Below, in pieces: positions 1 through 6,988 of a stretch of 7,064 nucleotides of DNA (positions are counted from its first letter, which is position 1; every line of letters begins with the position of its first letter). A program made the translations under genes and the position numbers. Origin of the DNA: Bacteroides sp. (GTDB lineage Bacteria; Bacteroidota; Bacteroidia; Bacteroidales; Bacteroidaceae); contig DXOJ01000536.1 of NCBI GenBank assembly GCA_019412865.1, positions 1 through 7,064 of the forward strand. Reading direction: 5' to 3'. The notes beneath the pieces were generated by a model, which saw only the letters and a list, made by a program, of their open reading frames with translations, did not search any database and was not told where the DNA came from.

Positions 1-20
1 ATATTAATCCCTACCGCCAT

Positions 21-1142
21 ATGACCATTCAAGCCTTTTCAGCAATTATTCCTGATGTAAGAGATGATAAGAATAAAATATATCAGTCTAACGAAATAGT
101 GTTCATCGCCCTAGTCTCGGTTATCTGCGGAGCTGATACGTGGAACGAAATAGAAACATTCGGCAAGACGCATGAATCCTATTTCAAGACGCGTCTTCCG
201 GGTTTGACTTCTATCCCTTCCCATGATACCTTGAGTCGTTTCTTCTCCATATTGGATATCGACTGGTTTGAAGAATGTTTCAGGTTGTGGGTCGATGACA
301 TCTGCCGTAAAATTCCCGGGGTGGTAGCTATTGACGGAAAGGCCGTTTGTGATAATCCCCATAAAAACAGTCGCTCAAAAAATGGAGTGAGAAGCAAGCT
401 CTATATAGTCAGCGCCTGGTCTGTATCCAACGGCATTTGCCTTGGTCAAAAGAAAGTAGAAGAAAAATCGAATGAAATAAAGGCTATCCCCGAGCTAATA
501 AAGGCGCTGGATCTTGAGAACTGCATCATAACCATTGACGCTATGGGCTGCCAGAAATCAATCACTAAACTAATAATCGAGAACAAAGCTGATTATATTT
601 TATGTGCCAAAGATAACCATGAAACACTCAGGGATATGATAGAATTTAATCTTAGTGAGGAAACAAGATACTATTTATGTCACTCAAAAAGGTACTTTGA
701 GGAAAACGAAGGGCATGGAAGAAGTGAATACAGGGAATGTGTATGCATAAGCGCTAAAAATCTTCAATATTTTCTCAAAGGGTGGACAGGGATCAAGACA
801 TTGGCTATGATAAATTCTATCAGAAAAACAGGTGATAAAGAAGCTACTATGGAAACAAGGTACTATATATCATCATTGGAACCTGACCCGGTACTCATAC
901 TTAAATCGGTCAGATCACACTGGGAGGTTGAAAACAACCTGCATTGGGTACTTGATATAGGATTCAGAGAAGATGATGACAGAAAAACAGGAAATGCTGC
1001 AATCAACTTCTCCGCCATATCAAAGTTGGCACTTATGTTATTAAAACAGAGCGATATCAAACTGGGAATGGCAGGAAAGAGGAAAGCGTGTGGATGGGAC
1101 GAGAAAATAAGAGATAAAGTCATTGGGATTGAAAAAATATAG
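21..1142 (+). CDS. ISAs1-family DDE transposase
   Basis: Transposase of 373 residues that would cut and join DNA at the ends of its own element. Residues about 5-90 match the N-terminal DDE_Tnp_1-associated region (FSAIIPDVRDD, then VSVICGADTWNEIETFG). The DDE core follows: first Asp D105 in VVAIDGKAV, second Asp D173 in ITIDAMGCQ, and catalytic Glu E304 in RSHWEVENNLHWVLDIGF, the characteristic HWxxEN-LHW signature of ISAs1 and H-repeat proteins. The length is normal for the family and no frameshift or stop is seen, so the protein looks active. The frame stays open from the ATG back to the window edge, so a slightly earlier start cannot be excluded; the chosen ATG puts the conserved FSAIIPD region at the expected distance from the N-terminus. 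Family call is firm; activity is inferred from the intact motifs. Confidence 0.93.
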   Translation: MTIQAFSAIIPDVRDDKNKIYQSNEIVFIALVSVICGADTWNEIETFGKTHESYFKTRLPGLTSIPSHDTLSRFFSILDIDWFEECFRLWVDDICRKIPGVVAIDGKAVCDNPHKNSRSKNGVRSKLYIVSAWSVSNGICLGQKKVEEKSNEIKAIPELIKALDLENCIITIDAMGCQKSITKLIIENKADYILCAKDNHETLRDMIEFNLSEETRYYLCHSKRYFEENEGHGRSEYRECVCISAKNLQYFLKGWTGIKTLAMINSIRKTGDKEATMETRYYISSLEPDPVLILKSVRSHWEVENNLHWVLDIGFREDDDRKTGNAAINFSAISKLALMLLKQSDIKLGMAGKRKACGWDEKIRDKVIGIEKI

Positions 1143-1153
1143 AGAATAATAGG

Positions 1154-1957
1154 ATGTACAAGTTATTGAGCGTTCGCCCTGCTACCTTTACTTATACCAT
1201 CAATCGCAATAAGATTAAAAAACTGTTGAAACCGACTACTTTATCAAGTGGAGAAGTTGTCAAACAGGATATGATGGATTTGGGCGGATTGGAAATTGTG
1301 AATTCGCGTCTCTTTGAAGGTGGCTCTATTGGTGACTTGTATGTGACTGCACTTCGCACCGACTCCCATGGATATATTGACGTAGACTATGTCAACAATA
1401 CAGTAGCTATAGACAACAAGGCGGGCGAACGCCAGGACGGATGGATTTATGCCGGTAACTCGCAAGCTAAGTATATGATGGGATGGCGCAACTCATTCTC
1501 ATGGAAGGGTTTGACATTGAGCTGTCTGGTAAATGCACGTATTGGTGGTATTGTTGTCTCACAGACACAGGCGATGATGGATGCTTACGGCATTTCTACA
1601 GCTACTGCTGAGGCACGCGACTTGGGTTATGTGCTGATTGACGGTTATAAAGTACCCGCTGTACAGAAGTATTATAGTACTGTAGGAAGTGGTGTCGGCT
1701 CTATGTATGTTTATAGTGCGACAAACGTTCGCCTTGCAGAGTTGTCTCTCGGTTATAATATCCCTGTTCAGAAGTGGGTTCCTTGGATACAGGGCATGAA
1801 TGTAGCCTTCACGGGACGTAACCTGCTAATGTTCTATTGCAAAGCTCCTTTCGACCCTGAACTGACGGCAAGTACAGGCACGCATTTCAGCGGAATGGAC
1901 TACTTTATGTTGCCGAGCTTACGCAATTTAGGTTTCTCTGTTAAACTCAATTTCTAA
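1154..1957 (+). pseudogene. 3' fragment of a SusC/RagA-family TonB-dependent transporter gene, cut by the IS
   Basis: C-terminal 258 or so residues of a SusC-type outer-membrane transporter, which normally has about 1000 residues and imports oligosaccharides with its SusD partner using TonB energy. Genuine SusC sequence begins at about 1182 (TFTYTINRNKIKKL); the first nine codons of the open frame, from the ATG at 1154, come from the IS end. Visible family traits are beta-barrel strands with alternating aromatic residues, NSFSWKGLTLSCLVNARIGG, SATNVRLAELSLGYNIP, GMNVAFTGRNLLMF, PSLRNLGFSVKLNF, and a terminal Phe typical of barrel proteins recognised by the BAM machinery. The signal peptide, carboxypeptidase-like domain, TonB box, plug and most of the barrel are absent. 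A product started at 1154 would have no export signal and could not form a transporter. The remainder has no frameshift, suggesting recent damage. The gene's stop is 12 bases before susD. Confidence 0.9.
1170..1181 (+). repeat. Probable right terminal inverted repeat of the IS
   Basis: The 12 bases GCGTTCGCCCTG lie 27 bases after the transposase stop and directly before the point where SusC-like sequence starts. They resemble ISAs1/H-repeat ends as I remember them. The matching left repeat is outside the window, so the pairing cannot be shown here. Confidence 0.5.
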
Positions 1958-1969
1958 AGAATCGATAAG

Positions 1970-3571
1970 ATGAAACATATATTAAAATGCATGAAAGTGT
2001 TCAATGGTGTGTTGCTTGCCGGAGGCTTGTTGTTTACCGCTTGTACTGACCATTATGAAAGTTGGAATATCAATCCGAATGAAGTAACTCCCGAGCAGAT
2101 GGAACGCGATAATCTCCTGACGGGAGCCTATTTCACGCAGATGGAAAGAGGTATTTTCGTAGTAGGTAAAGACAAAGGTGGCTTGTTTGAGGAGACTCAA
2201 ATGTTGACCGGTGATATTTTTGCCAGCTACTGTGCTCCTATTAAAACATGGAACTATGCCGGAGAGCAGGACAACGATTGTTACAAACTCTATCCGCAGT
2301 GGTACAACTCTCCGTTTAGCACCGCTTATACAGAGGTGATGCAGCCATGGCGGAAAGTCGTGGATTGTACTAGTGAAACATCCCCCGCACGCGCTATGGC
2401 TACTATTGTCAAGGTGTTCGGTATGAGTCGTATTACAGATAAGTATGGTCCCATCCCTTATTCAAAGTTTGGTACTGGCATTCAAGTAGCCTACGATAGC
2501 CAAAAGGATGTATATTATCGTTTCTTTGAAGAATTGTCAAATGCCATTGAGGTGCTCACCAGCTACAACAGTCGTACTTCCGAGCCTTACTTGGAAGACT
2601 ATGACTATATTTACAATGGTAATGTGGCGAATTGGATAAAGTTTGCTAATACTCTCCGTCTCCGTCTGGCAATGCGTATTTCTTATGTGGATCAGACAAA
2701 GGCCCTGGATGAAGCTAAAGCAGCAATAGATCATACTATCGGGTTAATGACTTCCGTTAGTGACAATGCCGTTTTGAAACAGTCTGTATCCTTCTCTTTC
2801 ATTAATGAGTGGTGGGAAGCATTTGAAAGTTTCAATGATTTTCGAATGAGTGCCACTATGGATTGTTATTTGAAAGGCTTACAGGATCCGCGTTTGGCAT
2901 CTTACTTCAAGGTTGCGAAGAAAGATGGGGCATATCATGGAGTCCGTAATGGACAAACCAGCCGTAGTCAGGGCACTTTGTCTGAAGCAGCGTCTAGCAT
3001 GAACGTAGGACAGGCTAGCTCTATTCTCTGGATGGATGCCGCTGAAACATATTTCCTTTTGGCTGAAGCTAAACTGCGTTTAAACTTGGGAGATAAGACT
3101 GTGAAGGAATATTACGAAGAAGGTGTGAAGACCTCTTTTTCTTCCAAAGGTGCTTCCGGTGCGGAGAGTTATCTTGATAATGATGTAAATGTACCGTCAA
3201 CTTCATTCATTGATCCGACAAACGGACGTAATACCGATGTAAGTCGTATGGTTTCGACTTTGACAGTGAAGTGGGATGAATCGGCTTCTCCTGATAAGAA
3301 ACTCGAGCGCATTATGGTGCAGAAATGGATTGCTCTTTTCCCGGACGGGCAAGAAGCGTGGAGCGAGATGCGGCGTACTGGTTATCCCGGCATTGTGACT
3401 ATCAACACAAATGCTTCCGGTGGAGAAGTTGCCACTGGAGAGCTCATCAGTCGTTTGAAGTTTCCTACGAAGGAATATTCTGACAATGGCGAGAACACAC
3501 AAGCTGCTGTTTCCCTGTTGAAAGGTACGGACATTGCCGGTACGCGTCTTTGGTGGGATGTGAAAAGGTAA
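1970..3571 (+). CDS. SusD/RagB-like outer-membrane glycan-binding lipoprotein
   Basis: Surface lipoprotein of 533 residues that would form the lid over the SusC channel and bind the glycan to be imported. Residues 1-24 are a signal peptide ending in a lipobox (LFTAC, lipidated Cys25), followed by TDHYE, then the short conserved NINPNEVTPEQM (about 33-44) typical of the SusD-like/SusD_2 subfamily. Helical TPR-like regions include WMDAAETYFLLAEAKLRL (354-371), and the late conserved block KWIALFPDGQEAWSEMRRTG (452-471) is diagnostic. Length matches full-length SusD proteins and no break is seen. It lies 12 bases after the truncated susC, the obligate partner it would normally sit on, so in this strain it has lost its cognate channel. 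An internal Met at residue 8 is a possible alternative start; the first gives a better charged N-terminus. Glycan specificity cannot be read from sequence. Confidence 0.95.
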   Translation: MKHILKCMKVFNGVLLAGGLLFTACTDHYESWNINPNEVTPEQMERDNLLTGAYFTQMERGIFVVGKDKGGLFEETQMLTGDIFASYCAPIKTWNYAGEQDNDCYKLYPQWYNSPFSTAYTEVMQPWRKVVDCTSETSPARAMATIVKVFGMSRITDKYGPIPYSKFGTGIQVAYDSQKDVYYRFFEELSNAIEVLTSYNSRTSEPYLEDYDYIYNGNVANWIKFANTLRLRLAMRISYVDQTKALDEAKAAIDHTIGLMTSVSDNAVLKQSVSFSFINEWWEAFESFNDFRMSATMDCYLKGLQDPRLASYFKVAKKDGAYHGVRNGQTSRSQGTLSEAASSMNVGQASSILWMDAAETYFLLAEAKLRLNLGDKTVKEYYEEGVKTSFSSKGASGAESYLDNDVNVPSTSFIDPTNGRNTDVSRMVSTLTVKWDESASPDKKLERIMVQKWIALFPDGQEAWSEMRRTGYPGIVTINTNASGGEVATGELISRLKFPTKEYSDNGENTQAAVSLLKGTDIAGTRLWWDVKR

Positions 3572-3613
3572 TCAGATATATAATGTGGAACAATCTAACT
3601 AAGTAATCAGAAT

Positions 3614-4627
3614 ATGAAAACAATGAAATACATATTGGCCGCACTGACTGTAGGCGGTATGATGGCCTCATGTAATACAGACATTGAGTCGTTGACTATT
3701 CAGCGGCCACTGACTTACGACGACCAGTACTACCAGAACTTACGCGACTACAAAGAAAGCGATCACGAAATAGCTTTCGGATGGTTTGCGCAGTATGGAG
3801 CGCAGAACTCTGCTGCTGTCCGTTTTATGGGACTACCTGACAGTCTCGATATTTGCTCTATGTGGGGTGGTATTCCGGCAACAGAAAATACAGAAATCTG
3901 GGAAGAAATCCGCTTTGTACAGAAAGTGAAAGGAACCAAGATGCTTTGTGTGGCAATCACCCGTATCGATGCGGAAACAGATGACCATGCTTTCAAGCAG
4001 GCTTACAATGAAGCGAAGGCAATGCCGAATGGCGAAGAACGGACTGCCGCACTCAATCGCTCTTTTGAAATGTATGCCGAATATTTTCTCGATCAGGTAT
4101 TTCTGAACGACCTTGATGGTTTTGATGCAGACTATGAACCGGAAGGTGACTTCTTGAGTGGCTCTAATTTTGAATATTTCTACAAACACATGGCAAAATA
4201 CATGGGACCGAATCCGGACATTACCAGAGAAGAACGTTTACAGCTCATCGAAGAACGTTATGGTAAGGAGATTGCTTCGCGGGAAGGTAGCTGTGATAAA
4301 ATGCTCAATATCGACCAGACCAGTACCAGCATGACCAGCCTTGTTCCGTATAGTAACTATTGCTTCCTTCAAGCTTATGGCGGTGGTACGGGAGCAGGCG
4401 GATGGCCTGATGAAAAAGTGGTGTACTGTTGCAATATGGGTGATAACTGGCAGGGAGATATGCAGTCTATGTACAATCAGGCACGCTACAAGCCGGCGAA
4501 TGGAAAACGTAAAGGAGGTTTTGGCGCATTCTTTATCCATCGTGACTATAATGTACATGAATACAATCCTGAGCCTTACTATCGGTTCCGTCAATGTATC
4601 CAAATACAGAATCCGGCTGTCCATTAA
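3614..4627 (+). CDS. GH18 surface lipoprotein, probable endo-beta-N-acetylglucosaminidase
   Basis: Glycoside hydrolase family 18 protein of 337 residues, likely cutting between the two core GlcNAc residues of N-glycans by substrate-assisted catalysis. Residues 1-19 are a signal peptide with lipobox MMASC (Cys20), followed by NTDIE, compatible with surface export. The TIM-barrel strands can be followed: HEIAFGWFAQYG (51-62), FMGLPDSLDICSMWGG (71-86), VKGTKMLCVAI (105-115). The catalytic strand LDGFDADYE carries the complete D168-x-x-D171-x-D173-x-E175 motif with Glu175 as acid/base. NYCFLQAYG supplies Gln253-x-Tyr255, the Q-x-Y pattern of EndoS/EndoF-type endoglycosidases rather than the M-x-Y-D of typical chitinases. 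At about 337 residues it is a catalytic domain alone, with no binding module; the two downstream lipoproteins could supply binding. All key residues are present, so I expect activity; complex versus high-mannose preference is not determined. A chitinase is less likely. Confidence 0.88.
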   Translation: MKTMKYILAALTVGGMMASCNTDIESLTIQRPLTYDDQYYQNLRDYKESDHEIAFGWFAQYGAQNSAAVRFMGLPDSLDICSMWGGIPATENTEIWEEIRFVQKVKGTKMLCVAITRIDAETDDHAFKQAYNEAKAMPNGEERTAALNRSFEMYAEYFLDQVFLNDLDGFDADYEPEGDFLSGSNFEYFYKHMAKYMGPNPDITREERLQLIEERYGKEIASREGSCDKMLNIDQTSTSMTSLVPYSNYCFLQAYGGGTGAGGWPDEKVVYCCNMGDNWQGDMQSMYNQARYKPANGKRKGGFGAFFIHRDYNVHEYNPEPYYRFRQCIQIQNPAVH

Positions 4628-4645
4628 TTAACTTTTTAATGAAAG

Positions 4646-5665
4646 ATGACTATGAAAAATAGAAAGAATCTGTTTTATATAAGTATGTTCGCCATCTGTG
4701 TGCTTGTTTTTACTGCCTGTGGCGATGATGAGACTTACGATGTCTATGGAGATCCGTATAATAGAGTGTACGTTTTGGATAATTCCAAGGGGTATAAGAT
4801 AGTACAGACTCCCATCAGTACAGTCAGTAATGTAGATTTCACATGGGAAGCAAAATGCTCAAAGAAAGCGAGTGGTGACATTAGAGTAACGGTAGCGGTT
4901 GATAACTCCTTGATTGATGCTTATAATGAAGAACATGACACCGAGTTTGAAGCCTTGCCTGTTGAGGCTATTGTACTGGAGAATAAAGAAATGACTATTC
5001 CTGCAGGAGAAATGGTAGTGGCAGACGCTGTACATCTAAAATTGACTGATGACGTGAATGTTCTCTCTACTCTTAAGAGTGAAAAAGGATATATTGTTCC
5101 TTTGCGTCTTGTTTCGGCAGAAGGTGGTAATTCGCAGTTGAGCACTAATATGCTGGCGCCTTCTTTCTTGACTATTACTGTGACCGAGGATAATATGAAT
5201 CATGAAGCTACCCAATATACAGGTACTGGTACATTAGTGGCAGACCAAACAGGATGGACCGCTACCACCAATGGAACTGTTCAGTCTTGGTATGAACCGA
5301 TTGAAGCCATTTTTGATGGAAATTATGAAACTTATTGTTCTATCTCTAATCGGTCGGGTGAGCTTTTGCTGGATATTGATATGGGGAAAGCATATTCTTT
5401 TGATAGTATTAAAATGACAAGTTCCGGATATGATTATGAAACCTGGACTGAAAAAGAGGTCGGTGCGTTCAGTGCCGGTATGACTGTCAGCACAAGTGAT
5501 AATGGTACGGATTGGAAAACACAAGGAGAAATTGAACGTAATGCCGAAGATTGTGTTTTCTATGCTCCGTTGACTGCCCGATATATTCGGATAACTGTTC
5601 CGAATGCCGGTGGTTGGTATGGTGCATCTTTGGAATGTGGTGTATTTAATGTTTATGCTAAATAA
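4646..5665 (+). CDS. DUF1735 plus F5/8 type C-like surface glycan-binding lipoprotein
   Basis: Lipoprotein of 339 residues without a catalytic domain, probably a surface glycan-binding protein that holds substrate for the GH18 enzyme. Signal peptide to residue 24 with lipobox VFTAC (Cys25), followed by GDDET, a strongly acidic stretch like the Bacteroides surface-export signal. Residues about 40-180 are a DUF1735 (PF08522-type) beta-sandwich, recognised by VAVDNSLIDAYNEEHDTEF, then LPVEAIVLENKEMTIPAGE and a late VPLRLVSAEGG. Residues about 200-339 look like an F5/8 type C (discoidin-like) domain: WYEPIEAIFDGNYETYC, LLLDIDMGKAYSFDSIKM, VSTSDNGTDWK and ARYIRITVPN. Both are common in N-glycan and other host-glycan loci. 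The gene starts 18 bases after GH18. Two in-frame ATGs (4646 and 4652) are possible; the second gives the more usual MKNRKN start. Binding role is inferred from family and context. Confidence 0.88.
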   Translation: MTMKNRKNLFYISMFAICVLVFTACGDDETYDVYGDPYNRVYVLDNSKGYKIVQTPISTVSNVDFTWEAKCSKKASGDIRVTVAVDNSLIDAYNEEHDTEFEALPVEAIVLENKEMTIPAGEMVVADAVHLKLTDDVNVLSTLKSEKGYIVPLRLVSAEGGNSQLSTNMLAPSFLTITVTEDNMNHEATQYTGTGTLVADQTGWTATTNGTVQSWYEPIEAIFDGNYETYCSISNRSGELLLDIDMGKAYSFDSIKMTSSGYDYETWTEKEVGAFSAGMTVSTSDNGTDWKTQGEIERNAEDCVFYAPLTARYIRITVPNAGGWYGASLECGVFNVYAK

Positions 5666-5676
5666 TAATTAAAGTT

Positions 5677-6891
5677 ATGAAGAAATATACGCTCTTATCT
5701 TTATTTGCTTTGTTGCTTTGTGTGTCAGGTTGCAAGACTGAACCTGATTACAGCGATGCTGTCTATATGACTGGCACGTTGACTTCTTCAAATGTGAAAT
5801 TTCTCGTTGAGGGGCAGTCTACATTAGGTTTGACCGTGACTTCAACCGATAAGACGGACACTGATGTGAAAGTTGGTGTGCAGGTGGCTCCTCAGCTACT
5901 TGAGTCTTTTAATGCCTCTACCGGTCGTAACTGCCAAATGCCTCCCGAAGGTAGTTATAGTTTTGAAGGTGGTGAAGTGGTGATTCCAGCAGGGCAGAAC
6001 CAGTCTACGCAAATCAAGGTAACTGCTGATTCCGAAAAATTACAGGAGGGGGTATCCTACTGTCTTCCTGTATCTATTACCTCTGTGTCAAATAGCGATC
6101 TGAAAGTGATGGAAACTTCCCGTACCGCTTATGTTATGTTGACTAAGGTTATCAATATCAAGGCTGCTTATCTGGCACGTCGGGGATATTTTAATATTCC
6201 TTCGTTCGGTGATCAGGAAAAAAGTCCGGTGAAAGCACTCGGACAGATGACCTTAGAAATGAAGGTGCTTCCTGTATCCTTCCCTGTCGGTTCTGAAAGA
6301 AGTGCTAATGGTATCAGCTCATTGTGCGGATGCGAAGAAAACTTCCTCTTCCGTTTTGGTGACGGTGCTGGTAATCCTGTGAATAAATTGCAGTTCGTGA
6401 AAGGCTCTATCGGTTCGGCTTCACATCCCGACAAGAAAGACCATTATGAATCGTGGGTAGAGAAAGAGTTTCCTACCGGTCATTGGTTGCACTTTGCTGC
6501 CGTATATGATGGTCAGTATCTTCGTCTTTATCTGGATGGTGAACAAATTCACTTCGTAGAAACCAAAAATGGCGGGAGCATAAACTTGAGTATGGCTTAT
6601 GATGGTCATACCTGGAATGACGCGTTCTCCATCGGCCGTTCAGCCGGTAATGCTCGTTTCTTTGATGGTTACATTAGCGAATGTCGTGTGTGGAACGTAG
6701 CGCGTACATCTGCACAGATTGAAGATGGTGTTTGTTATGTAGACCCAACCAGTGAAGGGCTTGTAGCCTACTGGCGTTTTGATGGTGAAACGCAGGATGA
6801 TGGTTCGGTGCTTGATATGACAGGTCATGGTCACAATGCTGTGCCCGGTGGAACTATCACCTATGTAGACAACCAGAAATGTCCGTTCTAA
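5677..6891 (+). CDS. DUF1735 plus LamG/concanavalin-like surface glycan-binding lipoprotein
   Basis: Lipoprotein of 404 residues, the second likely surface glycan-binding protein of the locus. Signal peptide to residue 18 with lipobox CVSGC (Cys19), followed by KTEPD. Residues about 27-157 are a DUF1735-type domain: VGVQVAPQLLESFNASTGRN, then LPPEGSY-like MPPEGSYSFEGGEVVIPAGQ and CLPVSITSVSNSDLKV. Residues about 165-400 form a LamG-like (concanavalin A jelly-roll) domain, marked by GHWLHFAAVYDGQYLRLYLD (268-287), AFSIGRSAGNARFFDGYISE (316-335), CRVWNVARTSAQIEDG and a closing GLVAYWRFDGE. No glycosidase catalytic residues are evident, so a binding role is more likely than enzymatic. It begins 11 bases after the previous stop and is the last gene before a terminator-like hairpin. 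It differs from its neighbour in the C-terminal module, so the pair may contact different parts of a glycan or glycoprotein. Ligand unknown. Confidence 0.87.
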   Translation: MKKYTLLSLFALLLCVSGCKTEPDYSDAVYMTGTLTSSNVKFLVEGQSTLGLTVTSTDKTDTDVKVGVQVAPQLLESFNASTGRNCQMPPEGSYSFEGGEVVIPAGQNQSTQIKVTADSEKLQEGVSYCLPVSITSVSNSDLKVMETSRTAYVMLTKVINIKAAYLARRGYFNIPSFGDQEKSPVKALGQMTLEMKVLPVSFPVGSERSANGISSLCGCEENFLFRFGDGAGNPVNKLQFVKGSIGSASHPDKKDHYESWVEKEFPTGHWLHFAAVYDGQYLRLYLDGEQIHFVETKNGGSINLSMAYDGHTWNDAFSIGRSAGNARFFDGYISECRVWNVARTSAQIEDGVCYVDPTSEGLVAYWRFDGETQDDGSVLDMTGHGHNAVPGGTITYVDNQKCPF

Positions 6892-6925
6892 AAGAGGTAA
6901 AATAGAGGTTGTTCTTTAGTACGAT

Positions 6926-6988
6926 GAGGTCTGCTGTCGAATCGGTTTTGCGTAAAGCATTACGGGGAGATGGCAGACTTCTCTTTTT
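6926..6988 (+). terminator. Nested hairpin with T-run, probable operon terminator
   Basis: The outer arms 6926-6938 (GAGGTCTGCTGTC) and 6969-6981 (GATGGCAGACTTC) can pair over 13 bp including three G-U pairs. Inside the large loop a second perfect 5 bp stem pairs 6951-6955 (CGTAA) with 6960-6964 (TTACG) around a four-base loop. The outer stem is followed by a T-rich stretch with five Ts at 6984-6988. It begins 35 bases after the last gene's stop, the right position for a Rho-independent terminator. The long loop is unusual; a small RNA or regulatory fold is an alternative reading. Confidence 0.65.

Larger units (their letters stand above)
1..1181 (+). mobile_element. ISAs1-family insertion sequence, left end outside window
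   Basis: Insertion sequence carrying one ISAs1-type DDE transposase in the same direction as the operon it interrupts. The right boundary is placed at about 1181: beyond it the reading frame becomes clear SusC sequence, and the 12 bases just before it (1170-1181, GCGTTCGCCCTG) look like a terminal inverted repeat. The left end and its repeat are not visible because the window starts only 20 bases before the transposase start codon. Members of this family usually make 8-10 bp target duplications; the candidate copy would begin at 1182, but its partner lies outside the window. The exact right end is inferred, good to within a few bases. No terminator-like hairpin is seen between the transposase stop and the right end, so transcripts could run out into the glycan operon. 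Confidence 0.85.
1154..6891 (+). other. Polysaccharide utilization locus core (SusC fragment, SusD, GH18, two surface glycan-binding proteins)
   Basis: Five co-directional reading frames separated by gaps of 12, 42, 18 and 11 bases form an apparent operon: transporter remnant, SusD partner, glycosidase, and two DUF1735 lipoproteins. Each of the four intact proteins has a lipoprotein signal, which places the whole set at the outer membrane. The enzyme type points to N-glycans of host glycoproteins as the likely substrate. No regulator (hybrid two-component sensor, ECF sigma/anti-sigma pair or SusR type) is in view; it and the operon promoter would be upstream of the IS. Operon structure and substrate are inferred from spacing and family. 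Confidence 0.8.

Noticed and set aside
1163..1190. Outward promoter at the IS right end (TACCTTTA at 1183-1190 resembling the Bacteroides TAnnTTTG box)
   Set aside because: The last base of the box does not match and the only upstream TTG (1166-1168) is too close for the usual 19-21 base spacing.
3833..4624. Two long minus-strand open frames (118 and 128 codons) opposite the GH18 gene
   Set aside because: They are antisense shadows of a clear GH18 gene, show no family features, and no other minus-strand gene in the window supports transcription in that direction.
4341..4631. A 96-codon + strand open frame inside the GH18 gene
   Set aside because: It lies fully within the GH18 coding region in another frame, has no recognisable domain, and overlaps the well-supported Q-x-Y region of the real protein.
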